From Paracoccus aeridis (GTDB lineage: Bacteria; Pseudomonadota; Alphaproteobacteria; Rhodobacterales; Rhodobacteraceae): a stretch of 64,000 nucleotides of DNA. The stretch spans positions 1-64,000 of the forward strand of contig NZ_SELD02000004.1 in the NCBI RefSeq assembly GCF_004923205.2, given 5' to 3'. Made by a program: the position numbers and the translations under genes. The first letter of the stretch is position 1, and each line of letters starts with the position of its first letter. Of the stretch, positions 51,334 to 60,040 are shown piece after piece. The notes under the pieces are model-generated. The model searched no databases, was not told the origin of the DNA, and worked only from the letters and a program-made list of their open reading frames with translations.

Positions 51334-52722
51334 ATGCTGCATCCCGACCGCCTGTTCCCGGCCGATCCGGCCACGCGCGCCGTGGCCCGGTCGCTTCACG
51401 ACGCCATCGCCCGGCTGCCCATCGTGTCGCCGCACGGGCACACCGACCCGCAGTGGTGGGGCGATAACACACCCTTTGCCAACGCGGCCGAACTGCTGGT
51501 GATTCCCGACCACTACGTCACGCGCATGCTGGTCAGCCAGGGCGTGCCGTTCGAGGCGCTGGGGATCGGCGCGAACGCCGAGACCGATCCGCGCGCGATC
51601 TGGCGGCGCTTCGCGGCGCACTACCACCTGTTCCGCGGCACGCCATCGCGGCTGTGGGTCGACCATGCGCTGTCCGAGGTGTTCGGGCTGCGCGAACGGC
51701 TGACCGCGGCGAACGCCGACGCGCAATACGACGCGATCGCCGAGAAGTTGGCTGATCCGGGCTACCGTCCGCGGGCGCTGTATGAACGCTTCGGGATCGA
51801 GGTGATCGCGACCACGGACGGCGCGCTGGACGATCTGCGTTGGCACGCGATGGCTCGGGATTCGGGTTGGACAGGCAGGGTGGTTCCCACCTATCGGCCA
51901 GACTCCATCGTCGACCCGGATTTCCTGGGGTTCCGCGACAATCTTGACCGACTGGGCGAGATGACCGGCTGCGACACGGGCGGCTGGCACGGCTATCTCG
52001 AGGCGCATCAGAAGCGGCGCGCCTTCTTCCGCTCGATGGGCGCGACCGCGACCGACCACGGGCATCCGACCCCGCGCACTGCGGATCTGGGCGAGGCAGA
52101 GGCGACGGCGCTCTACGGCCGCGTGCGCGCCGGCCGAGCGGGGGCGGGCGACGCCGAGTTGTTCCGCGCGCAGATGCTGACAGAACTCGCCCGCATGTCG
52201 GCCGAGGACGGGATGGTGATGCAGCTTCACGCCGGGTCGTCGCGCAGTCACAATGACGCCGTGTTCCGCGCCTACGGCCGCGACCGCGGCTTCGACATCC
52301 CCCTTCCGGTCAGCTTCACCGAGGCGCTGCGGCCGCTCCTGAACGCGGTCGGCATGGACCCGCGGCTGACGCTGATCCTGTTCACCCTCGACGAAAGCAC
52401 CTACGCCCGCGAGTTGGCGCCGCTGGCAGGGGTCTATCCCAGCCTGCGTCTCGGCCCGCCCTGGTGGTTCCACGACAGTTTCGAGGGCATCCGACGTTAC
52501 CGCCAGGCGGTCACCGAAACGGCCGGGTTCATGAACACGGCGGGCTTCAACGACGATACCCGCGCGCTGTGTTCGATCCCCGCCCGCCATGACGTCAGCC
52601 GCCGGGTCGATTGCGGCTTCCTTGCGGAGCTGGTGACGAGCCACCGCCTGGACGAGGACGAGGCGCATGAGGTGGCGCCGCTTCTGGCTGCTGATCTCGC
52701 CCGGGACGCCTATCGGCTGTGA
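51334..52722 (+). CDS. uxaC: Glucuronate isomerase
   Basis: 462 residues, close to the UxaC length of about 470. LPIVSPHGHTDPQWWGDN holds the metal-binding HxH, GIEVIATTDGALDDLRWH, RRAFFRSMGATATDHGHPTP, and MVMQLHAGSSRSHN further active-site residues; the C-terminal ARHDVSRRVDCGFLAELV is typical. It converts glucuronate to fructuronate (and galacturonate to tagaturonate), feeding UxuB of the leftward operon. Together UxaC, UxuB, UxuA and KdgK make the full route from glucuronate to KDPG. Confidence 0.93.
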   Translation: MLHPDRLFPADPATRAVARSLHDAIARLPIVSPHGHTDPQWWGDNTPFANAAELLVIPDHYVTRMLVSQGVPFEALGIGANAETDPRAIWRRFAAHYHLFRGTPSRLWVDHALSEVFGLRERLTAANADAQYDAIAEKLADPGYRPRALYERFGIEVIATTDGALDDLRWHAMARDSGWTGRVVPTYRPDSIVDPDFLGFRDNLDRLGEMTGCDTGGWHGYLEAHQKRRAFFRSMGATATDHGHPTPRTADLGEAEATALYGRVRAGRAGAGDAELFRAQMLTELARMSAEDGMVMQLHAGSSRSHNDAVFRAYGRDRGFDIPLPVSFTEALRPLLNAVGMDPRLTLILFTLDESTYARELAPLAGVYPSLRLGPPWWFHDSFEGIRRYRQAVTETAGFMNTAGFNDDTRALCSIPARHDVSRRVDCGFLAELVTSHRLDEDEAHEVAPLLAADLARDAYRL

Positions 52723-52728
52723 TGGCGT

Positions 52729-52750
52729 GGGGTCCGGCCGGCCGGGCCCC
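52729..52750. terminator. Putative bidirectional terminator hairpin
   Basis: GGGGTCCGG-CCGG-CCGGGCCCC (9-bp stem, one G-T pair) lies between the convergent uxaC and DUF2189 genes. There is no T-run, but its place between converging stops fits a terminator. Confidence 0.55.
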
Positions 52751-52775
52751 CGCGTTGTCAGCTGGCCCCGCATTG

Positions 52776-53669
52776 TCAGGCCGGGCGGATGAACATCCGC
52801 TCGGCCTCGCCGCCCTGCTGGTCCTCGCCGCGGATCGCGCGATAGGCGTGCCATGTCGCGTGGCCGAGCACCGGGAACACGATGACGAAGCCCAGGAACC
52901 CGGTCGCGATCGAGATCAGGAACAGCGCCAGCACGATCGCGCCCCAGGCCAGCATGACGGTCAGGTTGTTCCACACCATCGCCATGCTGATGCCCAGGGC
53001 CGACAGCGCGTCAGTCCGTTCCGTCAGCAGCATCGGCACGGCGAACACGCTGATCGCGAAGGAAAACGCCGCGAACAGCGCGCCGACCGACCCGCCCACC
53101 AGCAGCAGCGCCCAGCCCGTGGGCGTGAACAGCAGCATCGGCACGATCTCGTCGGCGCCGGGGAACGGCACGATCCCGAAGAACAGCGCCCAGATCAGCA
53201 CGGCCGAGCGCATCCACAGGAGGAACAGCCCCAGCAGCAGCACGCCCATGAAGAGCGCCTGGTAGCCCGACCGCGGCATGAGGAAGATCATCCGCGTGAA
53301 GGTCGTGCGCTGGCCGAGTTCCAGCCTGCGGCTTTTCTCGTAAAGGCCGTTGGCGACCAGCGGGCCGATCACCATGAACCCGGCCAGGGCGGGGAACAGG
53401 GTGTAGTCGTAGCCGTACCTGAGAAGCGCCCAGACCACCCCGATCGAGATCAGCGACACCGCCAGGCCGTAGGCCAGGCTGGGGACCGGGTTCGTCCAGG
53501 TGTCGGACCAGCCGGCGCGCAGCCAGTGGAAGGCAGTGCGCCAGGGAAGGGCGCGGGCGCGCGGGTTCTCGCGCGGCAGCGCCGGGACGACCTTCGGGAT
53601 CGCGCCGGCCGCGTAAGGGTTGTCGGGCGGCGGCGGGGCGTCGGGTTCGTACGTGCGGTCGCTCAGCAT
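52776..53669 (-). CDS. DUF2189 domain-containing membrane protein
   Basis: 297 residues with about six transmembrane segments after a Pro-rich cytoplasmic N-terminus (residues 1-60). RAGWSDTWTNPVPSLAYGLAV, PLVANGLYEKSRRLELGQ and PVLGHATWHAYRAI are the blocks of DUF2189, a family often found beside cbb3 oxidase genes in Rhodobacteraceae. Function is unknown; a role in respiratory complex assembly or membrane sensing is inferred only from context. It overlaps the 65-residue gene by 7 bases and ends the operon. Confidence 0.8.
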   Translation of the reverse strand: MLSDRTYEPDAPPPPDNPYAAGAIPKVVPALPRENPRARALPWRTAFHWLRAGWSDTWTNPVPSLAYGLAVSLISIGVVWALLRYGYDYTLFPALAGFMVIGPLVANGLYEKSRRLELGQRTTFTRMIFLMPRSGYQALFMGVLLLGLFLLWMRSAVLIWALFFGIVPFPGADEIVPMLLFTPTGWALLLVGGSVGALFAAFSFAISVFAVPMLLTERTDALSALGISMAMVWNNLTVMLAWGAIVLALFLISIATGFLGFVIVFPVLGHATWHAYRAIRGEDQQGGEAERMFIRPA

Positions 53670-53860
53670 GACGGGCTCGCCGCGCGATGGGCCGCGGCGC
53701 CTTTCGTGGCAGGTTGCAGGACGCAGTCGGGTCTGGATGCGAAGGACACGGCGATCAGGTGCGCGTTCGCGCCGGCGAAGATCGCGAGGACCAGGGCCGT
53801 CGCTGCGGCGGCGAACAGGCGCGGGCCGGTCCAGAAGCGCGGGCGGGGCAGGGCGGTCAT
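53663..53860 (-). CDS. Small conserved single-helix membrane protein linked to cbb3 oxidase genes
   Basis: 65 residues. One hydrophobic helix (about 13-33, RLFAAAATALVLAIFAGANAHLI) is followed by a short exposed tail with the segment SFASRPDCVLQPA, including a single cysteine. It overlaps the ccoP stop (ATGA) and the DUF2189 start, so it is translated as part of the oxidase operon. It is too short for a firm family call; a small accessory subunit or assembly peptide is possible. Confidence 0.6.
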   Translation of the reverse strand: MTALPRPRFWTGPRLFAAAATALVLAIFAGANAHLIAVSFASRPDCVLQPATKGAAAHRAASPSC

Positions 53861-54729
53861 TGCGTCGCCTTTCGCTGGATGTCCTGAAGATAGACGGTCA
53901 GGATCTTGCGCTCGGTCTCGGTCAGGCGCCCTTCCCAGGTGGGCATCCACCCCTGCCGGCCGTCGTGAACGGTGGTGAAGAGCGACGCCGCGTCGCCGCC
54001 GTAGATCCAGATGTCGTCGGTCAGGTTCGGCGCGCCGAGCTCGGTGCTGCCGCGCCCGTCCTCGCCGTGGCAGCTCGCGCAGTTCGCCGCGTAGATCTCG
54101 GCCCCGGCGGCGGCCCGTTCCGCGGGGATCGCGGCGCCCGAGAGCGAACGGACATAGTCCACGACCGTGCGGATCTCCTCGCGCCCCAGGATGCCGTCGC
54201 GGCCGAAGGCCAGCATCTGCGACACGCGCGTGTCGGGATGGCCCGCGTTCACGCCCACGCGCAGCGTTTCCATCATCGTGTCGGGATCGCCGCCCCAGAG
54301 CCAGTCGTCGTCGGCGAGGCTCGGGAAGCCCGGGCCGCCGGTCGCCGCGGTGCCGTGGCACCCGGCGCAGTTGTCGCCGAACAGCTGGTGGGCGGTGTTG
54401 GTCACGCGCGCCATCAGTTCGCCGTCCCCGAGGATGTCCGCGACCGGCAGGGCATCGACGCGGTCGGTCCAGTCGGCGCGGGCGGCGTTCGCCACGACGA
54501 TGCTTTCCTGCACCTCGTCGCGCTGGTCGATGCCCAGGATGCCCTTGGTGTAGGTCGTGATCAGCGGCCAGGTCGGCAGCAGGAACCACAGGATCAGCGC
54601 CCACAGGTGGGTGACGAACACGAAGAACCAGATCGAGCGCGGCACCCGCGTGTTCAGCTCGGTGATGCCGTCCCATTCGTGGCCGGTCGTCTCGTGCCCC
54701 GTCAGCGGGTCGCGCTTTCTCACCGCCAT
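53857..54729 (-). CDS. ccoP: cbb3-type cytochrome c oxidase subunit III (dihaem CcoP)
   Basis: 290 residues. The N-terminus GHEWDGITELNTRVPRSIWFF with one membrane helix (about 25-48) is the CcoP anchor. Two CxxCH haem sites follow, CAGCH near residue 118 and CASCH near 206, each with later methionine ligands. It relays electrons from a cytochrome c or the bc1 complex to CcoO/CcoN. The start lies in a 10-base overlap with ccoQ. Length and haem spacing are typical. Confidence 0.95.
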   Translation of the reverse strand: MAVRKRDPLTGHETTGHEWDGITELNTRVPRSIWFFVFVTHLWALILWFLLPTWPLITTYTKGILGIDQRDEVQESIVVANAARADWTDRVDALPVADILGDGELMARVTNTAHQLFGDNCAGCHGTAATGGPGFPSLADDDWLWGGDPDTMMETLRVGVNAGHPDTRVSQMLAFGRDGILGREEIRTVVDYVRSLSGAAIPAERAAAGAEIYAANCASCHGEDGRGSTELGAPNLTDDIWIYGGDAASLFTTVHDGRQGWMPTWEGRLTETERKILTVYLQDIQRKATQ

Positions 54730-54920
54730 GACGCGTCCTCCGCCTTGCGTGCCGGCGCCGGGCCGTCCTCGTCGTCGAGGATGCTGTCGGCGGCCTTCCT
54801 GAACCGTCCGCCGAGCGACGGCCAGAAGGCGTAGAGCGTGATCCCGATCGACAACCCGATCAGCCAGAAAAGCCCGAAGGACTTCGCCAGCGCCACGAAC
54901 CATTCGTGCGACAGCTCCAT
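54720..54920 (-). CDS. ccoQ: cbb3-type cytochrome c oxidase subunit CcoQ
   Basis: 66 residues with one hydrophobic helix (residues about 12-33, AKSFGLFWLIGLSIGITLYAFW) followed by a charged tail, matching CcoQ. The subunit stabilises the CcoNOP complex. It lies between ccoO (4-base gap) and ccoP. The ATG at 54920 is preferred because the upstream extension encodes Arg/Pro-rich sequence. Confidence 0.9.
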   Translation of the reverse strand: MELSHEWFVALAKSFGLFWLIGLSIGITLYAFWPSLGGRFRKAADSILDDEDGPAPARKAEDASWR

Positions 54921-54924
54921 TTCG

Positions 54925-55710
54925 CTACTCCTCGGCCACGGGTTGAATCTGCGCGGGCAGGTCGGTGAGCTTGCCCAGGATCTGAAGATACGCGACCAGC
55001 GCGTCCATTTCGGTGACGCGGTCGGGCCGCCCGTCGAAGGTCCGCACGGCGGTCGCGTCGCCATACCGCTCGGTCACGCCGTCGGCGGCCGAGGTCAGGG
55101 GATTGGCCTGTCCCGCGGCGTCCGCGCTCGCGCTTGCGATCATCTCGTCGGTATAGGGCACGCCGACGGCGCGCAGCGCGGCGAGCCGGCCGGGCAGGCT
55201 GTCGGTTTCAAGCCTCCGGTCCAGCAGGAACGCGTATTGCGGCATCACCGACTCGGGCACCAGGTCGCGCGGGTTCACGAGGTGGCGGACCTGCCAGTCG
55301 TCGGAATACTTGTCGCCCAGCCGCGCGAGGTCCGGTCCGGTGCGCTTGGACCCCCACAGCATGGGATGGTCGTACTTCGATTCCACCGCCAGCGAATACG
55401 GGCCGTAGCGCTCGACCTCGTCGCGCAGCGTGCGGATCATCTGGCTGTGGCAGGCATAGCAGCCCTCGCGGATGTAGATGTCGCGGCCCGCCTGTTCGAG
55501 CGGGGTGTAGACGCGCATGTGCGGGTCCGCCTCGACCGTCTCGTCGATGGTGAACAGCGGCGCGATCTCGACGAAGCCGCCGACGCCGGCCGCGATGATG
55601 ATGCCGATGGTCAGCGCCATCGAATGGCGCTCGGCCCGGTAGTGGGTGCGGGCATGGAACTCGAAGAATTTCGAGAACGGCCTGAGCAGGATTCGGATCA
55701 GTCTCATCAT
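54925..55710 (-). CDS. ccoO: cbb3-type cytochrome c oxidase subunit II (monohaem CcoO)
   Basis: 261 residues. An N-terminal membrane helix (about 30-50) is followed by REGCYACHSQMIRTL with the CxxCH haem site (near residue 84) and the conserved SQMIRPF/TL region. The C-terminal MDALVAYLQILG segment is typical. It transfers electrons to CcoN. It starts 4 bases after the ccoN stop and precedes ccoQ by 4 bases. Confidence 0.95.
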   Translation of the reverse strand: MMRLIRILLRPFSKFFEFHARTHYRAERHSMALTIGIIIAAGVGGFVEIAPLFTIDETVEADPHMRVYTPLEQAGRDIYIREGCYACHSQMIRTLRDEVERYGPYSLAVESKYDHPMLWGSKRTGPDLARLGDKYSDDWQVRHLVNPRDLVPESVMPQYAFLLDRRLETDSLPGRLAALRAVGVPYTDEMIASASADAAGQANPLTSAADGVTERYGDATAVRTFDGRPDRVTEMDALVAYLQILGKLTDLPAQIQPVAEE

Positions 55711-55714
55711 GGCG

Positions 55715-57367
55715 TCATTCCGCGGCCGGCACGGCCGGCTCCAGTGCTTCGGAGGAGGTCGGATAGTCGAGTTCGGGCACCCGGCGCGGCACGTGCCGGA
55801 TCGTCATGATGACGTTCCAGAACCCGATCGCGGCGCCGATGAGGAACAGAAGGCCCCCGAACGCCCGAGCGACGTAGTACGGGTGCATCGCCACCAGCGT
55901 GTCGACGAAGGAATAGCTGAGCGTCCCGGATTCCGTGTAGGTGCGCCACATCAGCCCCTGGGTGATGCCGCTGTTCCACATCGCGAAGACGTAGATGACG
56001 GTCCCGGCAAGGGCCAACCAGAAGTGCCATTCGACCGCCTTCCAGGAATACATCGTCTCGCGCCGCCACAGGACCGGGGCCAGCGCGTAGATCGACCCGA
56101 ACGAGATCAGCGCGACCCACCCCATCGCGCCCGCGTGGACGTGGCCGACGGTCCAGTCGGTGTAGTGCGACAGCCCGTTCACGGGGCGGATCGCCATGAA
56201 CGATCCCTCGAACGTCGAGAGGCCGTAGAACACCGCCGCCACCATCATGAAGCGCAGCGTGGCGTCGTCGCGGACCTTGTGCCAGGCGCCGTTCAGCGTC
56301 ATCAGCGCGTTCCCCGCCGACGCCCAGGACGGCACCAGCAGCATGACGGAGAAGGTCATCCCCAGTGTCTGCACCCAGTGGGGCAGCGCGGTGTAGTGCA
56401 GGTGGTGCGAGCCCGCCCAGATGTAGAAGAACACGATCCCCCAGAAGGACAGGATCGACAGCCGGTAGGAATAGATCGGCCGCTCCGCCCGCTTGGGCAG
56501 GAAGTAGTAGAGCATCCCGAGGAAGCCCGAGGTCAGGAAGAACGCGACCGCGTTGTGGCCGTACCACCACTGCGTCATCGCGTCCTGGACGCCCGCGAAG
56601 GCCGAATAGCTTTTCGCGCCCATGAAGGATGCGGGCACTGCCAGGTTGTTGACGATGTGCAGCACCGCCACCACGAGGATGAAGGCGAGATAGTACCAGT
56701 TCGCCACGTAGATGTGCGGCTCGTTCCGGCGGGCCAGCGTGCGGATGTAGAGGACGAAGTACGCGACCCAGACGACCACCAGCCACAGGTCGGCGTACCA
56801 TTCCGGCTCGGCGTATTCCTTGGACTGGGTGACGCCCATCACATAGCCGCTCGCGGCCACGATGCAGAACAGGTTGTAGCCCATCAGCACGAACCACGGC
56901 AGGACCTGGTTGGGCATCCGCGCCCGGCTGGTGCGCTGCATGATGTGGAAGGACGTGGCGATCAGGGCGTTGCCGCCGAAGCCGAAGATCACGCCCGACG
57001 TGTGGACCGGGCGCAGGCGCCCGAAGCTCGACCAGGCCGCGTCGAAGCGCAGGTCCGGCCAGGCGAGCTGCGCCGCGACCCAGACGCCCATGAACATGCC
57101 TACGACGGCCCAGACCAGCGCGATGACGATGCCCACGCGGGTCGGGTCGTCATAGTAGGACGCGGCGCGGTCCTCGGCCGGCTCGGGCATGTCGAGCTTG
57201 CCGGCGACGATGAAGAACATGACCGCCGCGAAGGCCATGACGATCCAGCCGTGGGCCCCCATCGCGTCATTGTGCCCGGCCGCCGCCATCAGCAGGCCGG
57301 ACAGCCCGACGAGGGCGGAGATCATCATTGCGCCGGTGCGTTCCTGCACCGTCAGCTTCGACATCAT
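55715..57367 (-). CDS. ccoN: cbb3-type cytochrome c oxidase catalytic subunit I (CcoN)
   Basis: 550-residue haem-copper oxidase subunit with about 12 membrane helices. Metal-ligand blocks are VHTSGVIFGFGGNALIAT (low-spin haem His), YGHNAVAFFLTSGFLGML with the His-Tyr Cu_B region, WAGSHHLHYTALP and VGHVHAGAMGWVAL. This C-type oxidase reduces O2 at low oxygen. Its ATG overlaps the ccoS stop (ATGA), so the whole unit from ccoI is contiguous, which reverses the usual order of structural genes first. Confidence 0.96.
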   Translation of the reverse strand: MMSKLTVQERTGAMMISALVGLSGLLMAAAGHNDAMGAHGWIVMAFAAVMFFIVAGKLDMPEPAEDRAASYYDDPTRVGIVIALVWAVVGMFMGVWVAAQLAWPDLRFDAAWSSFGRLRPVHTSGVIFGFGGNALIATSFHIMQRTSRARMPNQVLPWFVLMGYNLFCIVAASGYVMGVTQSKEYAEPEWYADLWLVVVWVAYFVLYIRTLARRNEPHIYVANWYYLAFILVVAVLHIVNNLAVPASFMGAKSYSAFAGVQDAMTQWWYGHNAVAFFLTSGFLGMLYYFLPKRAERPIYSYRLSILSFWGIVFFYIWAGSHHLHYTALPHWVQTLGMTFSVMLLVPSWASAGNALMTLNGAWHKVRDDATLRFMMVAAVFYGLSTFEGSFMAIRPVNGLSHYTDWTVGHVHAGAMGWVALISFGSIYALAPVLWRRETMYSWKAVEWHFWLALAGTVIYVFAMWNSGITQGLMWRTYTESGTLSYSFVDTLVAMHPYYVARAFGGLLFLIGAAIGFWNVIMTIRHVPRRVPELDYPTSSEALEPAVPAAE

Positions 57368-57567
57368 GGCGTGGGCTCCTTGGTGGTGGTTGTGGCGGGG
57401 GACGGCGCGCCCTTCGGCAGGCGCGGCCGGTCCTCGTCGAACAGGATGCGCTCGGCGTCGCCGGTCAGGTCGTCGTACTGGCCGTTCCGCAGGCTCCAGA
57501 AGAAGGCGGCGAGACCCGCCGCCCCCATGCCGAGCGTCACGGGGATGAGAAAGACGAGGGTCGTCAT
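57364..57567 (-). CDS. ccoS: cbb3 oxidase assembly protein CcoS
   Basis: 67 residues. One N-terminal hydrophobic helix MTTLVFLIPVTLGMGAAGLAAFFW is followed by LRNGQYDDLTGDAERILFDED, the family-typical NGQYDDLxGxAxRIL motif. CcoS is needed for cofactor insertion into CcoN. It overlaps the end of ccoI and the start of ccoN. Confidence 0.9.
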   Translation of the reverse strand: MTTLVFLIPVTLGMGAAGLAAFFWSLRNGQYDDLTGDAERILFDEDRPRLPKGAPSPATTTTKEPTP

Positions 57568-59825
57568 GCGGCGACCTCCGCCGGTTCCGGGCGCGGCGCC
57601 CGCTTGCGGGCCGGCGCGCCCGCGCGGTTCAGGCGCAGGGCGTTCAGGGTGACGAGGATCGACGACCCCGACATCGCCAGCGCGGCGATCAGCGGCGTGA
57701 CCCAGCCCGCCACCGCCAGCGGGATCGCGATGGCGTTGTAGATCACGGCAAGCGCGAGGTTCTGGCGCACGATCCGCGCGGTGTCGCGGGCCACGCGCCA
57801 CGCCGCGGGCACGGCGTCCAGCCGCTCGCGCAGGAAGATGAAGTCGGCCGCCGTCCGGCTTGCATCCGACGCGCTGGCGGGCGCCATGGACACGTGCGCC
57901 GCGGCCAGCGCCGCCACGTCGTTGAGGCCGTCGCCCACCATCAGCGGGCGCTGCCCGCCCGCGCGCATGGTCTCCAGCACCGCGATCTTCTCGGCCGGAG
58001 TCGCGCCGTGCAGGACATCCGCGATCCCCAGGGCGCGGGCGACCCGGTCGGCGCGGGCGGCGATGTCGCCCGACAGCATGGCCACGGGGATGCCAGCGGC
58101 CCCGAAGGCGGCGACCGCCTCGCCGGCGCCGGGCCGCAGCGTCTCGATGAGGTCGAAGGACAGCGCCCGCCCGCCCTGGAAGGCGAAGGCGGGGCTGGCG
58201 GTGCCCGGCGGCACCTCCGCGATGCCGCCGACCCAGTCCGCGCGCCCCATCCGCGCGCGGCGGCCGTCCACCACGCCCTCGATCCCGAAGCCGGGCAGGT
58301 CCACCGCGTCCTCGACCGGCGCGGGCGGGCCGGGAAGCCGCGCCGCGATCGCGCGGGCCGCCGGGTGCGGCGACTGCAGCGCCAGCGCGAGCGCGGCGGC
58401 GCGGGTCGCGGGATCGTCCGGCACGGCGCCGACCGCGGGCACGCCGGTCGTCAGCGTGCCAGTCTTGTCGAAGACGGCGCGGTCGATCTCGGCCAGCCGC
58501 TCCAGCGCGGCGCCGTCCTTCATCAGGACGCCCATCCGCATCAGCCGCCCGGCCGCCACGACATGCGCGACCGGCACGGCGAGCCCCAGCGCGCAGGGGC
58601 AGGTGATGATGAGCACGCTGATCGCGACGAAGGCCGAGCGCTGCCAGTCGCCGCCCGTCGCCGCCATCCAGCCCGCGAAGGTCGCCAGCGCCAGCGTGTG
58701 CACGACTGGCGCATAAAGCCGCGCGGCGCGGTCGGCGACGCGCACGTAGTGGCCGCGTCCTGTTTCGGCCGCGCCCTGCATGCGGATCATCTGCGACAGG
58801 AACGACGCGTCCGCCGTCCGCAGGGCGCGCGCGGCGATCGTTCCGGTGAGGTTCAGCGTCCCCGCCTCGAGCGTGTCGCCGGGACCGGCCGCGACCGGCA
58901 CCGCCTCGCCCGTGACGAGGCTGCGGTCGAGATCGGTCGCGCCCTCGACGATCTCGGCGTCGACCGGGACCCGTTCGTCCGGCGCGATGGACAGGATCGC
59001 GCCCGGCGCGACGTCCCGAAGCGCGACGTAGGTCAGCGCGCCGTCATCGCCGCGCACCATCGCGCCCTGCGGCGACAGCCGGGCAAGGCCCGTGACCGCG
59101 CTTCGCGCCCGTTCGCGCATCAGGTGGTCGAGATAGCGCCCGGCGAGGAGGAACAGCAGAAGCGACACGGCGGCGTCGAAGAAGACATGCTCGCCGCCGC
59201 GCAGCGTCTCGCCCAGGCTCAGCGCCGCCGCCAGCAGCACCCCGATCGAGATCGGCACGTCCATGTTCGTGCGCCCCGCCCGCAGCGCGGCGATGGCCGA
59301 CTGGAAGAACGGCTGCCCGGAATAGGCGACGACGGGCAGGCCGATCAGCGCCGAGACGACGTGGAACGTCGACCGCGTGGCTTCCCCGGCACCCGACCAG
59401 ACGCCCACGGAATAGAGCATGATGTTCATGGCCCCGAACCCGGCCACCGCCATCGCGCGAAGAAGCCTGCCCCCGGTCGGGTCGTCGTCCGCATCATGCC
59501 CGGCGCCGATGTCGGCGGGGACCGCCGGGAAGCCCAGCGACGCGAGTTCCTCGATCAGCGGCAGCGGATCGGTGCCGGGCGCGGCGAAGGTCACGCTCGC
59601 CTGCCGCAGCGTCAGGTTGACGCGGGCCGAGGCGACGTCGTCGCGCGCGTTCAGCGCCCGCTCGATCTTCGAGACGCAGCCGCCGCACTTGATGCCCGGC
59701 ACCGACAGTACGACCCCCTCTCGCCCGTCGGCCGATGCCCGGACGCTGGCAAGCGCCTGGGCGCGATCGAGCGGAGAGAAGGGAGCGGCGGAGGGCGCGC
59801 CTGTTGTGGTTGCGGTGACGGACAC
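57564..59825 (-). CDS. ccoI: Copper-translocating P-type ATPase CcoI
   Basis: 753 residues. An N-terminal HMA domain with CGGC (Cys47-x-x-Cys50), then eight membrane helices with the CPC motif in ITCPCALGLAVP, the phosphorylation site DKTGTLTTG and the hinge MVGDGLNDVAALAAAHVSMA. This FixI/CcoI type exports Cu for the assembly of CcoN. The start is a GTG at 59825, about 95 bases after a perfect FNR box. A strong promoter there would lead into ccoS-ccoN-O-Q-P. No ccoG or ccoH gene is in the window. Confidence 0.95.
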   Translation of the reverse strand: MSVTATTTGAPSAAPFSPLDRAQALASVRASADGREGVVLSVPGIKCGGCVSKIERALNARDDVASARVNLTLRQASVTFAAPGTDPLPLIEELASLGFPAVPADIGAGHDADDDPTGGRLLRAMAVAGFGAMNIMLYSVGVWSGAGEATRSTFHVVSALIGLPVVAYSGQPFFQSAIAALRAGRTNMDVPISIGVLLAAALSLGETLRGGEHVFFDAAVSLLLFLLAGRYLDHLMRERARSAVTGLARLSPQGAMVRGDDGALTYVALRDVAPGAILSIAPDERVPVDAEIVEGATDLDRSLVTGEAVPVAAGPGDTLEAGTLNLTGTIAARALRTADASFLSQMIRMQGAAETGRGHYVRVADRAARLYAPVVHTLALATFAGWMAATGGDWQRSAFVAISVLIITCPCALGLAVPVAHVVAAGRLMRMGVLMKDGAALERLAEIDRAVFDKTGTLTTGVPAVGAVPDDPATRAAALALALQSPHPAARAIAARLPGPPAPVEDAVDLPGFGIEGVVDGRRARMGRADWVGGIAEVPPGTASPAFAFQGGRALSFDLIETLRPGAGEAVAAFGAAGIPVAMLSGDIAARADRVARALGIADVLHGATPAEKIAVLETMRAGGQRPLMVGDGLNDVAALAAAHVSMAPASASDASRTAADFIFLRERLDAVPAAWRVARDTARIVRQNLALAVIYNAIAIPLAVAGWVTPLIAALAMSGSSILVTLNALRLNRAGAPARKRAPRPEPAEVAA

Positions 59826-59918
59826 TCGCCTGATCCTGCGTCTTTGTTCCCACGGCCGCGACGGCCGGTGGCAGGGGCGAGAGATGGCATGCGGGCGTGG
59901 GCCGCAGTTTGATCTGGA

Positions 59919-59932
59919 TCAACGATTCGCGC
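59919..59932 (-). promoter_or_regulatory. FNR/FnrL box upstream of ccoI
   Basis: TTGAT-CTGG-ATCAA is a perfect match to the FNR consensus TTGAT-N4-ATCAA. It lies 94 bases before the ccoI start and after the fnr gene. It predicts oxygen-controlled transcription of the whole ccoI-ccoP unit by the FNR protein encoded immediately upstream. Confidence 0.85.
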
Positions 59933-59983
59933 GGGAAGTCGTGCAGGGGACGCGGCGGCTTGTCGCGGCGCGCGGCCCCAGTT

Positions 59984-60040
59984 AGCGGCCCCGGCGCCAG
60001 CGGCCCCCGGTCAGCGGCCCCCGGCGTCAGCGGCCCGCCG
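59984..60040. repeat. Short GC-rich tandem repeat at the fnr 3' end
   Basis: Four imperfect units beginning AGCGGCCC at 59984, 59999, 60013 and 60029 (14-16 bases each) span the stop codon of fnr. Slippage here would change only the last residue or the stop position. Confidence 0.6.
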
